Below are positions 27,282 to 36,673 of a stretch of DNA of 64,000 bases, in pieces. Below the pieces are notes generated by a model. It was not told the origin of the DNA. It searched no databases and was given only the letters and a program-made list of their open reading frames with translations. Location: the NCBI GenBank assembly GCA_964484765.1, contig CAZAGI010000021.1, forward strand, positions 33,465 to 97,464, written 5' to 3'. The first letter of the stretch is position 1. Every line of letters begins with the position of its first letter. The stretch comes from DSVQ01 sp964484765 (GTDB lineage Bacteria; Planctomycetota; Planctomycetia; Planctomycetales; Planctomycetaceae). The translations under genes were made by a program, and so were the position numbers.

Positions 27282-28478
27282 CTATGCACGTCCCTGGAGC
27301 ATCCCCTTCCAGTACAGAAGCGGCAGCAGGTACTTTTTCAGCAGCCACATGCTCCAGCGTTCCTTCGATTGGTCGAACGGAAAGGTTTCCGCAGGCTGCT
27401 TACTGTAGTCGAATTCGGCCAGAATCAGGCTGCCGTAGCCGGTGACGACCGGACAGGACGTGTAGCCGTCGTACTTCGCGGTCAGCGGAGTGCCGTGCAT
27501 GGCCGCGAGAAGATTCTTCGCGACAACCGGGGCTTGCTTGCGGATCGCGGCACCGGTTTTGGATGTCGGAAGATTCGAGCAATCTCCCAAGCTGAACACG
27601 TTCGCGAATCGTGTGTGCCGAAGTGTGTGCTGATCGACTTCGACCCAGCCGTCCTTGTCAGCCAGTGGACTCTGGGCGATGAACTTGGGAGCGCTCATCG
27701 GCGGTGTGACGTGCAGCATGTCGAAGGGAATCGAGACGAGTTCGCCGCTGTCGAGCTGCTTGAAGACGGCTTCTTTGGATTGCGGCCGAACCTCAATCAA
27801 CTCGTGGCGGAACCGGCAGTCGATTTTTTTGCGTTCGACGACCTTCTCCAAAGCGAGACGATACTTCTCCACGGCGAAAATGTGGGGACTCGCGGCGGCG
27901 AACACGACGTTGGTTTTCTCGCGAACGCCAGAGCGGCAAAACGCGTCCTCGGCGAGATACATGATCTTTTGTGGAGCGCCACCGCATTTCACGGCTCCGC
28001 TTGGCTGCGTGAACAGAGCCGTTCCGCCCTTGAAATCGCGGATATTCTGCCATGTGCTGTCCACGTACTCGAACGAGTAGTTGCTGCACACGCCGTTCTT
28101 TCCGATGGACTCCTTCAAGCCAGGAATCTGGTCCCAGTTGACTTGAATACCCGCCGTCACGACGAGCCAGTCGTAGGTGATTTTCGTGCCGTCACGGGTC
28201 AGCAAGTAATTCTCAGCCGGGTGGAACTCGCTGACCGCGTTGCGAATCCACTTGGCCCGCTTGGGCATGACGGACGCTTCGCTGTGCTCCGTCACCTTCT
28301 TGTCGAACACGCCGCCGCCGACCAGAGTCCACAGCGGCTGGTAGTAGTGCTTGTCTGACGGCTCGATCACCGCTACGTCAAGTTTGTTGAACCAGCCTTT
28401 GGTGAGTCTGGCGGCGACTGAAATCCCAGCAGATCCTCCGCCGACGATGACGATTTGATGATGAAGAGTCTGGGCCAT
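27282..28478 (-). CDS. sqr: Sulfide:quinone oxidoreductase
   Basis: This 398-residue flavoprotein starts IVIVGGGSAGISVAARL (FAD dinucleotide fold). It has Cys residues at VCSNYSFEY and KCGGAPQK, placed as in SQR redox cysteines, and VFSLGDCSNLPTSKT for the second FAD contact. SQR oxidises sulfide at the membrane to persulfide and passes electrons to quinone. The next genes on the strand encode a sulfite exporter and persulfide enzymes. Confidence 0.88.
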   Translation of the reverse strand: MAQTLHHQIVIVGGGSAGISVAARLTKGWFNKLDVAVIEPSDKHYYQPLWTLVGGGVFDKKVTEHSEASVMPKRAKWIRNAVSEFHPAENYLLTRDGTKITYDWLVVTAGIQVNWDQIPGLKESIGKNGVCSNYSFEYVDSTWQNIRDFKGGTALFTQPSGAVKCGGAPQKIMYLAEDAFCRSGVREKTNVVFAAASPHIFAVEKYRLALEKVVERKKIDCRFRHELIEVRPQSKEAVFKQLDSGELVSIPFDMLHVTPPMSAPKFIAQSPLADKDGWVEVDQHTLRHTRFANVFSLGDCSNLPTSKTGAAIRKQAPVVAKNLLAAMHGTPLTAKYDGYTSCPVVTGYGSLILAEFDYSKQPAETFPFDQSKERWSMWLLKKYLLPLLYWKGMLQGRA

Positions 28479-28499
28479 GCTGAGGTTCCTTGCCCGCGT

Positions 28500-29318
28500 T
28501 CAGGCGGTAAGATTGCGAATGATGACAAAGACGGCCACCGCGAGGATGGCCACCACGAAGACTTTTTGGAGCGTCGGACCAGACAGCCGCTTGCCGATCT
28601 GCTGACCGGCGAACAAGCCTGCAATTCCACCCACGACGAACAGAGCTGTAACAACAGGTTCAACCGAACGCCCGGCCCACAGTTGGGACGCGACACCTGA
28701 AACGCTCACCAGTGCGATCACCATCAGGGACGTGCCGACAGCGAGATGAATTGACATGCCGCTGAAGAGTACGAGCGCGGGGACAATGACGAACCCCCCG
28801 CCGACGCCAAAGACTCCCGACAAGACGCCTGTCAACACGCCCACAATGATCAGCAATCGCGCGCACCGCGAAGTCAAAATCAGAACCCCGGCAGCGTCTC
28901 GTTGGCAGGAGGGAGCATCCAACTGTTCCGGGATCGGGCAAGCCGGGACTGGAATGCTTGAACGCGATGCCTGTTGCCAAAGCCGAACCGCGACAATGAC
29001 CATCAGGCCGGCGAACGACAGCATCAAGACGGACTCCGGGAGTAACCCGGCGATCCAGGTGCCAATCGGAGCACCAAGCATACCCGCGAACGCGAACAAC
29101 AGTCCGGTGCGAATCTCGACCTGGCCCAACTTCCAGCGATGCATAAAGCCAACGAGTGAGGTCGCCCCCACCGCGGTCAGCGAGATTGCGATCGCTTCTC
29201 GTGCATCCACACCAAGCCCATAGACCAGCAGCGGCACCGCGAAGATCGCGCCTCCGCCACCGGTCAGCCCCAGCGAGAGACCAACCACGGCTCCGAAGAT
29301 TAAACTCAGTGGTGCCAT
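28500..29318 (-). CDS. TauE/SafE-family sulfite exporter
   Basis: The 272-residue integral membrane protein has about eight helices and the TauE/SafE glycine-rich repeats GLTGGGGAIFAVPLLVY and FGVGGGFVIVPALVLF in each half. It probably exports sulfite or another sulfur oxyanion made by the neighbouring enzymes. It lies directly upstream of sqr. Confidence 0.88.
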   Translation of the reverse strand: MAPLSLIFGAVVGLSLGLTGGGGAIFAVPLLVYGLGVDAREAIAISLTAVGATSLVGFMHRWKLGQVEIRTGLLFAFAGMLGAPIGTWIAGLLPESVLMLSFAGLMVIVAVRLWQQASRSSIPVPACPIPEQLDAPSCQRDAAGVLILTSRCARLLIIVGVLTGVLSGVFGVGGGFVIVPALVLFSGMSIHLAVGTSLMVIALVSVSGVASQLWAGRSVEPVVTALFVVGGIAGLFAGQQIGKRLSGPTLQKVFVVAILAVAVFVIIRNLTA

Positions 29319-29338
29319 GATGCGTTCCTGACTGCCGT

Positions 29339-29752
29339 CTATTTCCCAAGTAATCGCTGCATGGTCTGGCCATGCTCGTCCTCGTCGGCGGCCTGCTGTT
29401 CCATTGCCATCTTGAGTGCGATCATCCCCTGTGCTTCCGCCAGTGCGGCCAAGGCGATGTAGTTCGCCACGTCGGTTCGTTCTTCGACAATGTCACGAGC
29501 CAGCATGTCGCGGGGATTGGTCAGTGGCGGCCCCAGTTGCGGATGCAGTTCGGGCGTCGCTCCGAGCACCGCGAGTTGATTCGCCAAAAATTGAGCGTGC
29601 CCCACTTCGTCCATGACTTCCGCCAGGTACATGGCCCGCACACTCTCCCATTCGGCCCCCTTGATGACCGCTCCCTGCACCATGTATCGCAGGAACGTGG
29701 ACACTTCCCGGTTCAGTTGTTCGTTGAGCTTCGACTTCAATTGCTCTGACAT
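29339..29752 (-). CDS. Ferritin-like (bacterioferritin/DUF455-type) protein
   Basis: The 137-residue four-helix protein has ExxH pairs (AEVMDEVGHAQF and DEDEHGQT) and Glu residues in helices 1 and 3 for a di-iron centre. It is shorter than ferritins and may store iron or reduce oxidants. It lies in the sulfide block, 21 nt upstream of the TauE gene. Confidence 0.75.
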   Translation of the reverse strand: MSEQLKSKLNEQLNREVSTFLRYMVQGAVIKGAEWESVRAMYLAEVMDEVGHAQFLANQLAVLGATPELHPQLGPPLTNPRDMLARDIVEERTDVANYIALAALAEAQGMIALKMAMEQQAADEDEHGQTMQRLLGK

Positions 29753-29833
29753 GTTCGTTCTCCTATAAGGTCTCGGATGGATTGATCTCAGACAGCCAAG
29801 ATCAGTTTAGGGTGTTTGTGATTCTCTGCTGGC

Positions 29834-30094
29834 TCATTGACTTGGCCCATGAGTGGATCTGGCCGTTTCCTGAGTCCCTTCTCGCAGGATCAACGCCACT
29901 TCCCGGTTCGTTGCGAATCGCTTCCAGACACCCAACCCGAACAGGGCTGGTGCGATCACGATGCACAGGGGACAGGTCGCTCCCGCCAGGAGTGCGGTCC
30001 CCGTCCCCACGGCTCCCAACCCGGCACCGAGTGCCATGCAGGAATTCGCTGCTCGGAGTTCCGCATTGCGGTCGGGTTGAGTTGAATTTGTCAT
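29834..30094 (-). CDS. Tiny membrane protein with CPLC motif
   Basis: The 86-residue product has two membrane helices joined at TCPLCIVIAPALFGLGVWKRF. The ATG at 30094 overlaps the stop of an even smaller upstream gene (ATGA). The CPxC at the membrane could handle persulfide or copper. It is not an annotated family I recognise. Confidence 0.65.
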   Translation of the reverse strand: MTNSTQPDRNAELRAANSCMALGAGLGAVGTGTALLAGATCPLCIVIAPALFGLGVWKRFATNREVALILREGTQETARSTHGPSQ

Positions 30095-30264
30095 TGGAAT
30101 CTCTCCCACACGGCGCTGGCGATCAGCCAGACGATGACGAGCCCCCAGACAATCAGGCAGGGGGAACAGATGCCCGTCCGACAGGCCCCTTGTTCACAAG
30201 CCGATCCCGTTGTTGTCGGAACGGTGCCGGATTCCGGGACAGTGTTGTGCAATCGCGTATTCAT
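30091..30264 (-). CDS. 57-residue membrane protein with paired cysteine motifs
   Basis: The frame runs from ATG 30264 to TGA at 30091 and has three Cys pairs (SACEQGACRTG and ICSPC) before one membrane helix (LIVWGLVIVWLIASAVW). It overlaps the start of the next gene by 4 nt (ATGA), which strongly supports coupled translation. It shares CPxC-like cysteine placement with its neighbour. Confidence 0.6.
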   Translation of the reverse strand: MNTRLHNTVPESGTVPTTTGSACEQGACRTGICSPCLIVWGLVIVWLIASAVWERFQ

Positions 30265-30327
30265 GAGTCCACTCCTTGGCTTGGATTATCGACTCGAAAG
30301 GGAATGCCCCCATGAACGAGTCGTCAC

Positions 30328-31731
30328 TCAAACGCGGGTCACCGGCAGTCCAGCAGCCAGCCAGGCGTTGTATCCCCCGGACATGTTGGTCACGTCGAAT
30401 CCCGCCCGTTGCAGAATGCTGGTGGCAATCGCTGAACGTCCACCGGCCAGACACTGCGCGACGACCGGACGCGAACGGTCGATCGTCTCGATCTCACGCA
30501 GCAACTTGCCCAGAAATCGGTGCTCGGCACTGGCGATATGTCCCTCTTGGAACTCGGTCGCCGCCCGCACATCCAGCAGCTTGACTGCCCCGGCGGCAAT
30601 CCGCTCACTGAGCTGTTGCGGAGTTTCCGAGCGGTAAGTTTCGGTCCGCAGGCCCGCCGCTTGGACCGCACCCGCGTCGAACAAGCCGCAGACATTGTCA
30701 ATTCCGATGGAACGCAGTCGCTTCAGGGCCTCCGGCAGCGCTGTGGGCTCCGCGATGAGGTGCAACGGCTTGTCATAGTCCACAAAGAACCCCGCCCACT
30801 GCACGAGCATGTTCAGGGGGACGTTTATCGTGCCGGGAACATGCGCTGCAGCAAACTCCGCTGCGGGCGTGACGTCGATGGTCTGTCCGCTCCGGGCGAT
30901 CTTCGGCAGCAGGTCGGGTGTCGGTGATTTCACGGGAGCCAGGTTTCGCACCAGTTCCGGCCCCACTTTGTTCACGCGCTTCATCACGGCGAAGTAGAAC
31001 GGCGTCTCGGGCTGATCCGCGAGGATGTAGTCCACGAACTTCTGTTCGTTGTCGAACTGCAAGGCGGGGTTGAACAGCTTCTCATACCCAACCGTGCTCG
31101 ACGGGATCGCGCCCAGCCCTTTTCCGCAGGCGCTCCCCGCTCCGTGGGCGGGCCAGACCTGGAGATGGTCGGGCAGTTCGCGGAACTTCCGCATCGAGTG
31201 ATACAGCAGCCGTGCGCCCGATTCGGCACTCCCTTTCACACCCGCCGCCGTCTCTAAGAGGTCCGGACGACCGATCGAGCCGACGAAGACGAAATCGCCC
31301 GTAAAGATGCCCATCGGAACATTCGCTCCGCCCCCTTCGTCGGTGAGCACAAAGGAGATGTGCTCCGGTGTGTGCCCCGGCGTGTGGAGCACTTCCAGCT
31401 TCACCTTGCCGACTCGGATGACATCGCCGTTCTTGACGAGCTGCGAATCGTGCTGGTCCGCGAACTGATACTTCCAGTCAGCGGGACCTTCGTCGGAAAG
31501 GTACAGCTTCGCTCCAACCCGGTCGGCGAGTTCCCGCGACCCCGAGACGAAGTCGGCGTGAATGTGCGTTTCGGCGGAGCCGGTGATTCGTAGCCCTTCC
31601 GCCGCAGCGGCTTCCAAGTACGGCTCCACGTTGCGGCCTGGGTCGATCACGATCGCCTCGCCAGTCCGTTGGCAGCCGACCATGTACGACGCGTGAGCCA
31701 ACGATTTGTCGTAGAAGTATTTTAGGAGCAT
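30328..31731 (-). CDS. Persulfide dioxygenase-rhodanese fusion (CstB/BlhA-like)
   Basis: The 467-residue chain has an ETHE1-type metallo-beta-lactamase domain (residues 1-230: ETHIHADFVSG, HTPGHTPEHIS), then two rhodanese domains. The first (about 255-340) lacks the catalytic Cys; the second has QCLAGGRSA with the active-site Cys, then NMSGGYNAWL. It probably oxidises glutathione or low-molecular-weight persulfide to sulfite, using persulfide delivered from SQR. Confidence 0.9.
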   Translation of the reverse strand: MLLKYFYDKSLAHASYMVGCQRTGEAIVIDPGRNVEPYLEAAAAEGLRITGSAETHIHADFVSGSRELADRVGAKLYLSDEGPADWKYQFADQHDSQLVKNGDVIRVGKVKLEVLHTPGHTPEHISFVLTDEGGGANVPMGIFTGDFVFVGSIGRPDLLETAAGVKGSAESGARLLYHSMRKFRELPDHLQVWPAHGAGSACGKGLGAIPSSTVGYEKLFNPALQFDNEQKFVDYILADQPETPFYFAVMKRVNKVGPELVRNLAPVKSPTPDLLPKIARSGQTIDVTPAAEFAAAHVPGTINVPLNMLVQWAGFFVDYDKPLHLIAEPTALPEALKRLRSIGIDNVCGLFDAGAVQAAGLRTETYRSETPQQLSERIAAGAVKLLDVRAATEFQEGHIASAEHRFLGKLLREIETIDRSRPVVAQCLAGGRSAIATSILQRAGFDVTNMSGGYNAWLAAGLPVTRV

Positions 31732-31786
31732 GATGTTCTTCCTTCGGAGCAGGGGAGATGAGTCGAAAGCGGAAATGCGCCACCAC

Positions 31787-32380
31787 TTATCCGCAGCAGG
31801 TGGACTTCGGGGCACACACGGCCCCGTTGCCGACATTTCCGGTCGGAGTTGCCTTCGGGACCTGATTCCACGGCATCCGGGCGAGCAGCATGCCCATACC
31901 GCAGGTATCCGTGATCCCGGCGAACGTCAGCCCCGCTCCGACGAACGCGGAAAGTCCGATCCAGTAGGGACTGACGAAATATCCGAGGACCGATCCCGTC
32001 ACCACCAACAGCCCGGCAGCGATCCGGACCTGTCGTTCCAGCGAGATGGCCTTCTTCCCCCGAACCACAGCCAACCCCGCCTGGTCCCAGGCTTGGGTTC
32101 CGCCTTCGACGTTCACAACATTCGTGTAACCCGCGGCGAGGAACTTCTCGCACGCCTGTTTGCCACGACTGCCTGACCGACAGATGACGTACAGCGGCTC
32201 TGCGGCACTGCGTCCGGCAGCGAACTGCGCGGCATTCAACTGATCCAGCGGGACATTCCGGGCACTGCTCACATGCACTTCGCGATACTCGACCGGCGTT
32301 CGCACGTCGATCAGTTCGACCGCAGCGCCGGAGTGGATGAGTTCGGACAACTTCTGAGGGGTGATGGTGGTGATGCTCAT
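31787..32380 (-). CDS. Rhodanese-DUF2892 membrane protein
   Basis: The 197-residue protein starts MSITTITPQKLSELIHSG. It has a rhodanese domain with catalytic loop ICRSGSRGKQA, then a two-helix DUF2892 domain (QVRIAAGLLVVTGSVLGYF) and a Cys-containing tail ending CAPKSTCCG. It would transfer sulfane sulfur at the inner membrane. It is transcribed with the persulfide dioxygenase gene. Confidence 0.88.
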   Translation of the reverse strand: MSITTITPQKLSELIHSGAAVELIDVRTPVEYREVHVSSARNVPLDQLNAAQFAAGRSAAEPLYVICRSGSRGKQACEKFLAAGYTNVVNVEGGTQAWDQAGLAVVRGKKAISLERQVRIAAGLLVVTGSVLGYFVSPYWIGLSAFVGAGLTFAGITDTCGMGMLLARMPWNQVPKATPTGNVGNGAVCAPKSTCCG

Positions 32381-32461
32381 GACTGGTTCCTGGTAGGTGG
32401 TCGTGATCTGAAAAGTAGACACCTCGGAAAGTGTCGACCTGTTTGGCCAAAAAAGAGACGG

Positions 32462-32779
32462 CTAACCGGCGATGGCAGTGTCGAAACGCTCCTCGATGCA
32501 CTTCATAATGTTCTTCAAATGCGGTTCCACGACTCGATAGAAGACCTTGCGGCCATCTTTCTCACTGTCGAGGAAGCCACACCGTTGCATCAGACGCAAG
32601 TGCTCGGACGCCATGGCCGTGGGCAGCTCACAGCTTTCCGCCAATTCGCCGACGGTGTAGTTCCCGGACAACAGCATCTGAATCATCCTCAAGCGATGGG
32701 GATGGGCCAGCACGCGGAGACACTCCGCCGCTTGCCCCAGTGCGTCCAAGTCCGTCAGTCGTGGTTCGGCGTTCGTCAT
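32462..32779 (-). CDS. ArsR-family regulator, likely persulfide sensor (BigR/SqrR-like)
   Basis: The 105-residue winged helix protein has the recognition region VGELAESCELPTAMASEHL and lacks the ELCVCDL metal box of arsenic sensors. Four cysteines (20, 50, 67, 94) include pairs that could form a sulfide-responsive tetrasulfide, as in BigR and SqrR. It is the first gene of the minus-strand persulfide block. AT-rich sequence at 32795-32815 could hold its promoter and operator. Confidence 0.82.
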   Translation of the reverse strand: MTNAEPRLTDLDALGQAAECLRVLAHPHRLRMIQMLLSGNYTVGELAESCELPTAMASEHLRLMQRCGFLDSEKDGRKVFYRVVEPHLKNIMKCIEERFDTAIAG

Positions 32780-33075
32780 GGCTTGGCTCCTCTCTTACTT
32801 AAATATATCGGAACATCCCGACTTGTCAATCAGTTTTCTTCCGGATGTCACGGATTTCTGCCAGGAATCGCCCCGCATAACCCTCGCCCCATGCGCCAGG
32901 ACAGGCACGCTTCGGAATGGCGTTCAACCAGAAATCCAGCCCGAGCACCCTGAAAGCAAGTGCTTGAACCTCATTATTCCTTGCGATCACCGGACTTGAG
33001 GCTTCAGGCGGCCGGTCCACATTTTGGATGGTCGGTGACAAAGTTCTCGCGTCCCCACCGACTTAACGGACAACT

Positions 33076-33336
33076 TCAAGCCGCCCTCAGAGCATAGTGC
33101 TTGAGACGTTCGCGGCAGACGATCCCCAGCTTGGTTTCTGCGGTGTCGCTGCCGGGGCTTGGTGCCGCCTTCCGATTCACCAGTGGCTCAATCCCCAACG
33201 ACTGGTGCGGTCTCTCCTCGTGGTAATGCTCGACGGTTTCCAACACCAAGCAGTCAACGTGTGGCTTGCCGATCGCAGGCACGTTGGCCACTGCCTTCGT
33301 GGCCTTGATCAATCTTCCCCCAGGTTGGCTGCTCAA
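33076..33336 (-). pseudogene. Transposase (integrase core) C-terminal remnant
   Basis: The 86 residues VDCLVLETVEHYHEERPHQS, then LGIVCRERLKHYALRAA, match the end of DDE integrase-core transposases (HYHxERpHQgLG). The catalytic D, D and most of the fold are absent. It marks an old insertion beside the persulfide block. Confidence 0.72.
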
Positions 33337-33480
33337 GGAGACCCACGGGAAGTGGCATTCTCTGATCTTGGAATTCCTTCTCGGACATTTGAGCGGTTAA
33401 TCCGTCGAGGTTACGATATCAGTGTGGAGAGCGAGGACATCGTACGTCGCTGCGCCCGATTTCTGGCGTAAGTGGGTAAC

Positions 33481-34152
33481 ATGATCTCGCGGCTCAAGAC
33501 ATTCTGGAGACGGCATGCACGCGGAGCAGTGGCTCTGGTCGTGCTCTTTGTCGTTTGCGTCCGGATTGTGCCAATTCCGCTTGCGCCGGCCACCGGTCCA
33601 GAGAAGGATCGGTCTGCACCATTTCCATGCCAGAATCGCCCCTGTGGCTGCCGTTCCGCCGAACAGTGCTGGAAAAAGTGTTGCTGCTTCTCGAATGCTC
33701 AAAAACTCGCTTGGGCGTAAGCGAACGGCGTGCAACCGCCTGAATACGTGGTCGCAGCCGCGAAAAAAGAGCAGCCCAGCAGGACCTGCGAAACAGGCGG
33801 ATGTTGCCATCGTCCCACGAAAGCCATCGTGGCCGACGACAAAACCCAGCCAATGGCAACTGCAAAGCCGAAGCTGTCATGCTGCGAAAGGCCCAGCAAG
33901 CTCCCCAATCCTGCATCGAAAGCTCCTGCCGGGAATCGAATCGCTGTGGTGATCATCGCCCTGGCTGAGGAATGCCAGGGGCACAGTTCTTTATGGAACT
34001 CGCTACCTTGGTCAATTCTCCCTGATCCAGTGATTTCGCCAGCATTTCTGGCGAATGACAGTGAGCGATTCTTGCCTTTCTCTGAGGTGGCTGTCCAATT
34101 GAATGACCGGCCGCCTGTACCGCCGCCACGACCGGTGAGCGACGTTCTCTAA
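33481..34152 (+). pseudogene. Secreted Cys-rich protein interrupted by an in-frame TAA
   Basis: The first part (MISRLKTFWRRHARGAVALV signal anchor, then CGCRSAEQCWKKCCCF, QKLAWA) ends at TAA 33718-33720. The same frame continues ANGVQPPEYVVAAAKKEQP, then a Cys-rich segment, to 34152. The join QKLAWA-x-ANGVQPPEYV reads like one conserved planctomycete sequence with a Lys (AAA) changed to TAA. The full protein would be about 223 residues. It is either a recent nonsense mutation or a read-through case. Confidence 0.65.
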
Positions 34153-34438
34153 TCGCCTTTCGCGCCGATCCCTGCGCAATGGTCACTGCCGGTGTGTGGT
34201 TGCCATTGTTGCTTGGTGGAACGCGCGGCTCATCGCCGCACGCTCACTCGGATCCTCGCCTCGCTCTCCACAAAAGCTGGTCATTGGGCCCGTGGTGAGC
34301 GTGCCACCATGCGCCGCCCGTATCGCATCGTGCGCGAAATTCAATCCTTCGACTCAACGGTCAAGACCGCGGCGCTGAAGGTGCGCCCTGAGTACATCCT
34401 CATTCATCATCACAGACCATTTTCCAATGGAGAATTCC
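34153..34438. other. Gene-free stretch upstream of a prepilin gene
   Basis: No convincing gene on either strand. It should hold the promoter of the DUF1559 gene. Confidence 0.45.
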
Positions 34439-35527
34439 ATGACTTCCACCAACACCTTTTGGCATCGTCGCGGCGGCTTCACGTTGATTGAGTTGCTCGT
34501 CGTGATTGCCATCATCGCAATCCTGATCGCTTTGCTGCTTCCCGCCGTGCAACAGGCCCGTGAAGCGGCTCGCCGGACCCAGTGTCGCAACAACCTCAAG
34601 CAGATTGGCTTGGCACTTCACAATTATGAAAGCACCCACTCGACGCTGCCCAGCTTCTATTCGTACGGAGCGGCGAACTCCGGAAGCTATTCGGTACAGG
34701 CACAACTGCTGCCCTACATGGACCAATCATCTCTGCACAACCTGATTGACTTCAGTCTCAAACCACAGACCGGCTGCTGTCCGGGTGATGTCCCGCCGCC
34801 ACTGGTCAATCTGGTGAAAACTCCGTTGTCTGTATACCTGTGTCCGAGTGATCCTGGCCCCGCCACGTTTAGTGTGACCTCGGGTACGACCGGAGGAGCG
34901 ACCGGGGCGACATTCACCTATGCCGGGACCAATTACCATATCAATCAGGGGACGGCGCTCGGTACGAATTATGATGGCCGCGCCCCCACAGATGGTCTCG
35001 TGTGGACCAACTCCAAAGTCCGCTTTTCCCACATCACCGACGGTCTGAGTAATACGGCCGCATTCTCCGAATCCATCTTCGGATTCCCAACACAATCGGT
35101 CTCGGCACCGACCAACAACAACGATCGCCGTCGAAGCTACATCAATGTGGCGTGCGCCTGGGCGTCGAGCACTGTTCCGCCTGCCACACCGGGACTGGCC
35201 AACGGATTTCAACCGCCAAATAACCCGGCACAGTTTGAAGCGGCCGCCGTGGCGATCAGCCGTGGCTGGGCGGGACAACGCGGTGCCGGCTGGATGCATG
35301 GTCGCGAGTATTGGACGGCTTACCACCACTATCACAACCCGAACAGCAACGTGCCCGACATGGGAACCTGTGGGTACGGGATCTTTGCAGCCCGCAGCTA
35401 TCACGTCGGTGGCGTCAACACACTGATGTGCGACGGATCTGTGCGGTTCGTCGGCGAGAACACCGACCTCAACATCTGGCGAGCGGCGGGAACCCGCGCC
35501 GGCGGTGAGGTGCTGGGCGAATTCTGA
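34439..35527 (+). CDS. DUF1559 prepilin-like protein
   Basis: The 362-residue protein has a prepilin helix (GFTLIELLVVIAIIAILIAL, cleavage after Gly13) and the family C-terminal motif HVGGVNTLMCDGSVRFV. I choose the ATG at 34439 because GGAG lies 8 nt upstream; an in-frame ATG at 34427 is possible. It stands alone with a PepSY-helix gene 74 nt downstream. Confidence 0.92.
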   Translation: MTSTNTFWHRRGGFTLIELLVVIAIIAILIALLLPAVQQAREAARRTQCRNNLKQIGLALHNYESTHSTLPSFYSYGAANSGSYSVQAQLLPYMDQSSLHNLIDFSLKPQTGCCPGDVPPPLVNLVKTPLSVYLCPSDPGPATFSVTSGTTGGATGATFTYAGTNYHINQGTALGTNYDGRAPTDGLVWTNSKVRFSHITDGLSNTAAFSESIFGFPTQSVSAPTNNNDRRRSYINVACAWASSTVPPATPGLANGFQPPNNPAQFEAAAVAISRGWAGQRGAGWMHGREYWTAYHHYHNPNSNVPDMGTCGYGIFAARSYHVGGVNTLMCDGSVRFVGENTDLNIWRAAGTRAGGEVLGEF

Positions 35528-35601
35528 TTCGACTTTTCACTGGTGGGAGCACGGAGGCTCCCGTGTGGCCCTCTCAAACTTCGATTGCGTGAGACTATTC
35601 G

Positions 35602-36642
35602 ATGACAACCACGACGGTCCTGGAAGTCGAGAAACCGATCGCTCAGCGATTGACTCCTGACATGCCGATTTCATCACAACCCAGGCCCAGACCCATTTTT
35701 CGCCGCGTGATGCAATTTGTGCGTCGCACTCACCTGTATGTCGGCCTGTTCTTGTTTCCCTGGGCGATTCTGTATGGGGTCACGGGCTTCCTGTTTAACC
35801 ACCCGACCATTCTGGCCGACACCCCGACAACGTCTTACGTCCGGAGTGATCTGGCGGGAACGGCGTTGGAGAATCTGCCACCGCTCGGAGATCAAGCTGC
35901 CGCTGTCATTGTCGCTCTGAACGACCAGCAACAGCCGGTGACGCCGTTCCGATTGGCCGAAGGTCCGGTCCGCTATGCGACACGCGACTCCTTCATCGCC
36001 CCCGTGAAAGCCAATCAGCGGAGTTTCTTTGTCACTTTCGATCCCAAAACCGCGAGTGGCGTGATCCGGGAAACCACGCCGAAACAGGCGGCCGCTGATC
36101 CCGCCCCGTTCGCCACAGGCAAGACCGATGCGCCCCGTCAGCGGGGGATGGGAATGATGGGGCCGATGAAACATGATGACACTGGTGTGAAACTCTCCGA
36201 CTCGTTGACCGATCGTCTCAAGTCGGCCATTCCTACCCTGATGGAACGCAAGGGATTTCCTGCGGGAGACGTCACGATCACCACGGCTCCCGATATCAAA
36301 TTTCCAGTCGAAGCGGAAGGCAAAGTCTGGACGGCGACGTTTAACCCACTCACGACCAGTGTCTCAGGTGTGTCCGGCATGGAGCCTGGCGATCTCTCAT
36401 TCCGATCATTCCTGTTGCGCATGCACCTCACCCGTGGCTACCCCGGCGGAGTGAACACCAAATGGGTGTGGGCCGTCGGTGTGGATGCCATTGCACTGAC
36501 GCTCTGTTTCTGGGGTGTTTCCGGGCTGTTTATGTGGTGGCAAATCAAGGCCACTCGTAAGGCGGGGTTGGTCGTGCTGATGGTCAGTGGCGTTCTGGCA
36601 ACTGCACTCGGTTTCGGCATGCATGGATTACTCGCCGCGTGA
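35602..36642 (+). CDS. PepSY-associated transmembrane helix protein
   Basis: The 346-residue protein has a first helix YVGLFLFPWAILYGVTGFLF with the RRTHLYVGL lead-in, a large periplasmic PepSY-like domain and three C-terminal helices. PepSY-TM proteins often serve iron or copper reductase systems at the inner membrane. The tail HGLLAA ends just before a PQQ-like propeller gene. Confidence 0.82.
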   Translation: MTTTTVLEVEKPIAQRLTPDMPISSQPRPRPIFRRVMQFVRRTHLYVGLFLFPWAILYGVTGFLFNHPTILADTPTTSYVRSDLAGTALENLPPLGDQAAAVIVALNDQQQPVTPFRLAEGPVRYATRDSFIAPVKANQRSFFVTFDPKTASGVIRETTPKQAAADPAPFATGKTDAPRQRGMGMMGPMKHDDTGVKLSDSLTDRLKSAIPTLMERKGFPAGDVTITTAPDIKFPVEAEGKVWTATFNPLTTSVSGVSGMEPGDLSFRSFLLRMHLTRGYPGGVNTKWVWAVGVDAIALTLCFWGVSGLFMWWQIKATRKAGLVVLMVSGVLATALGFGMHGLLAA

Positions 36643-36673
36643 TTCCTCAATGTTCTGTCCAAAGGTCTTGAAG

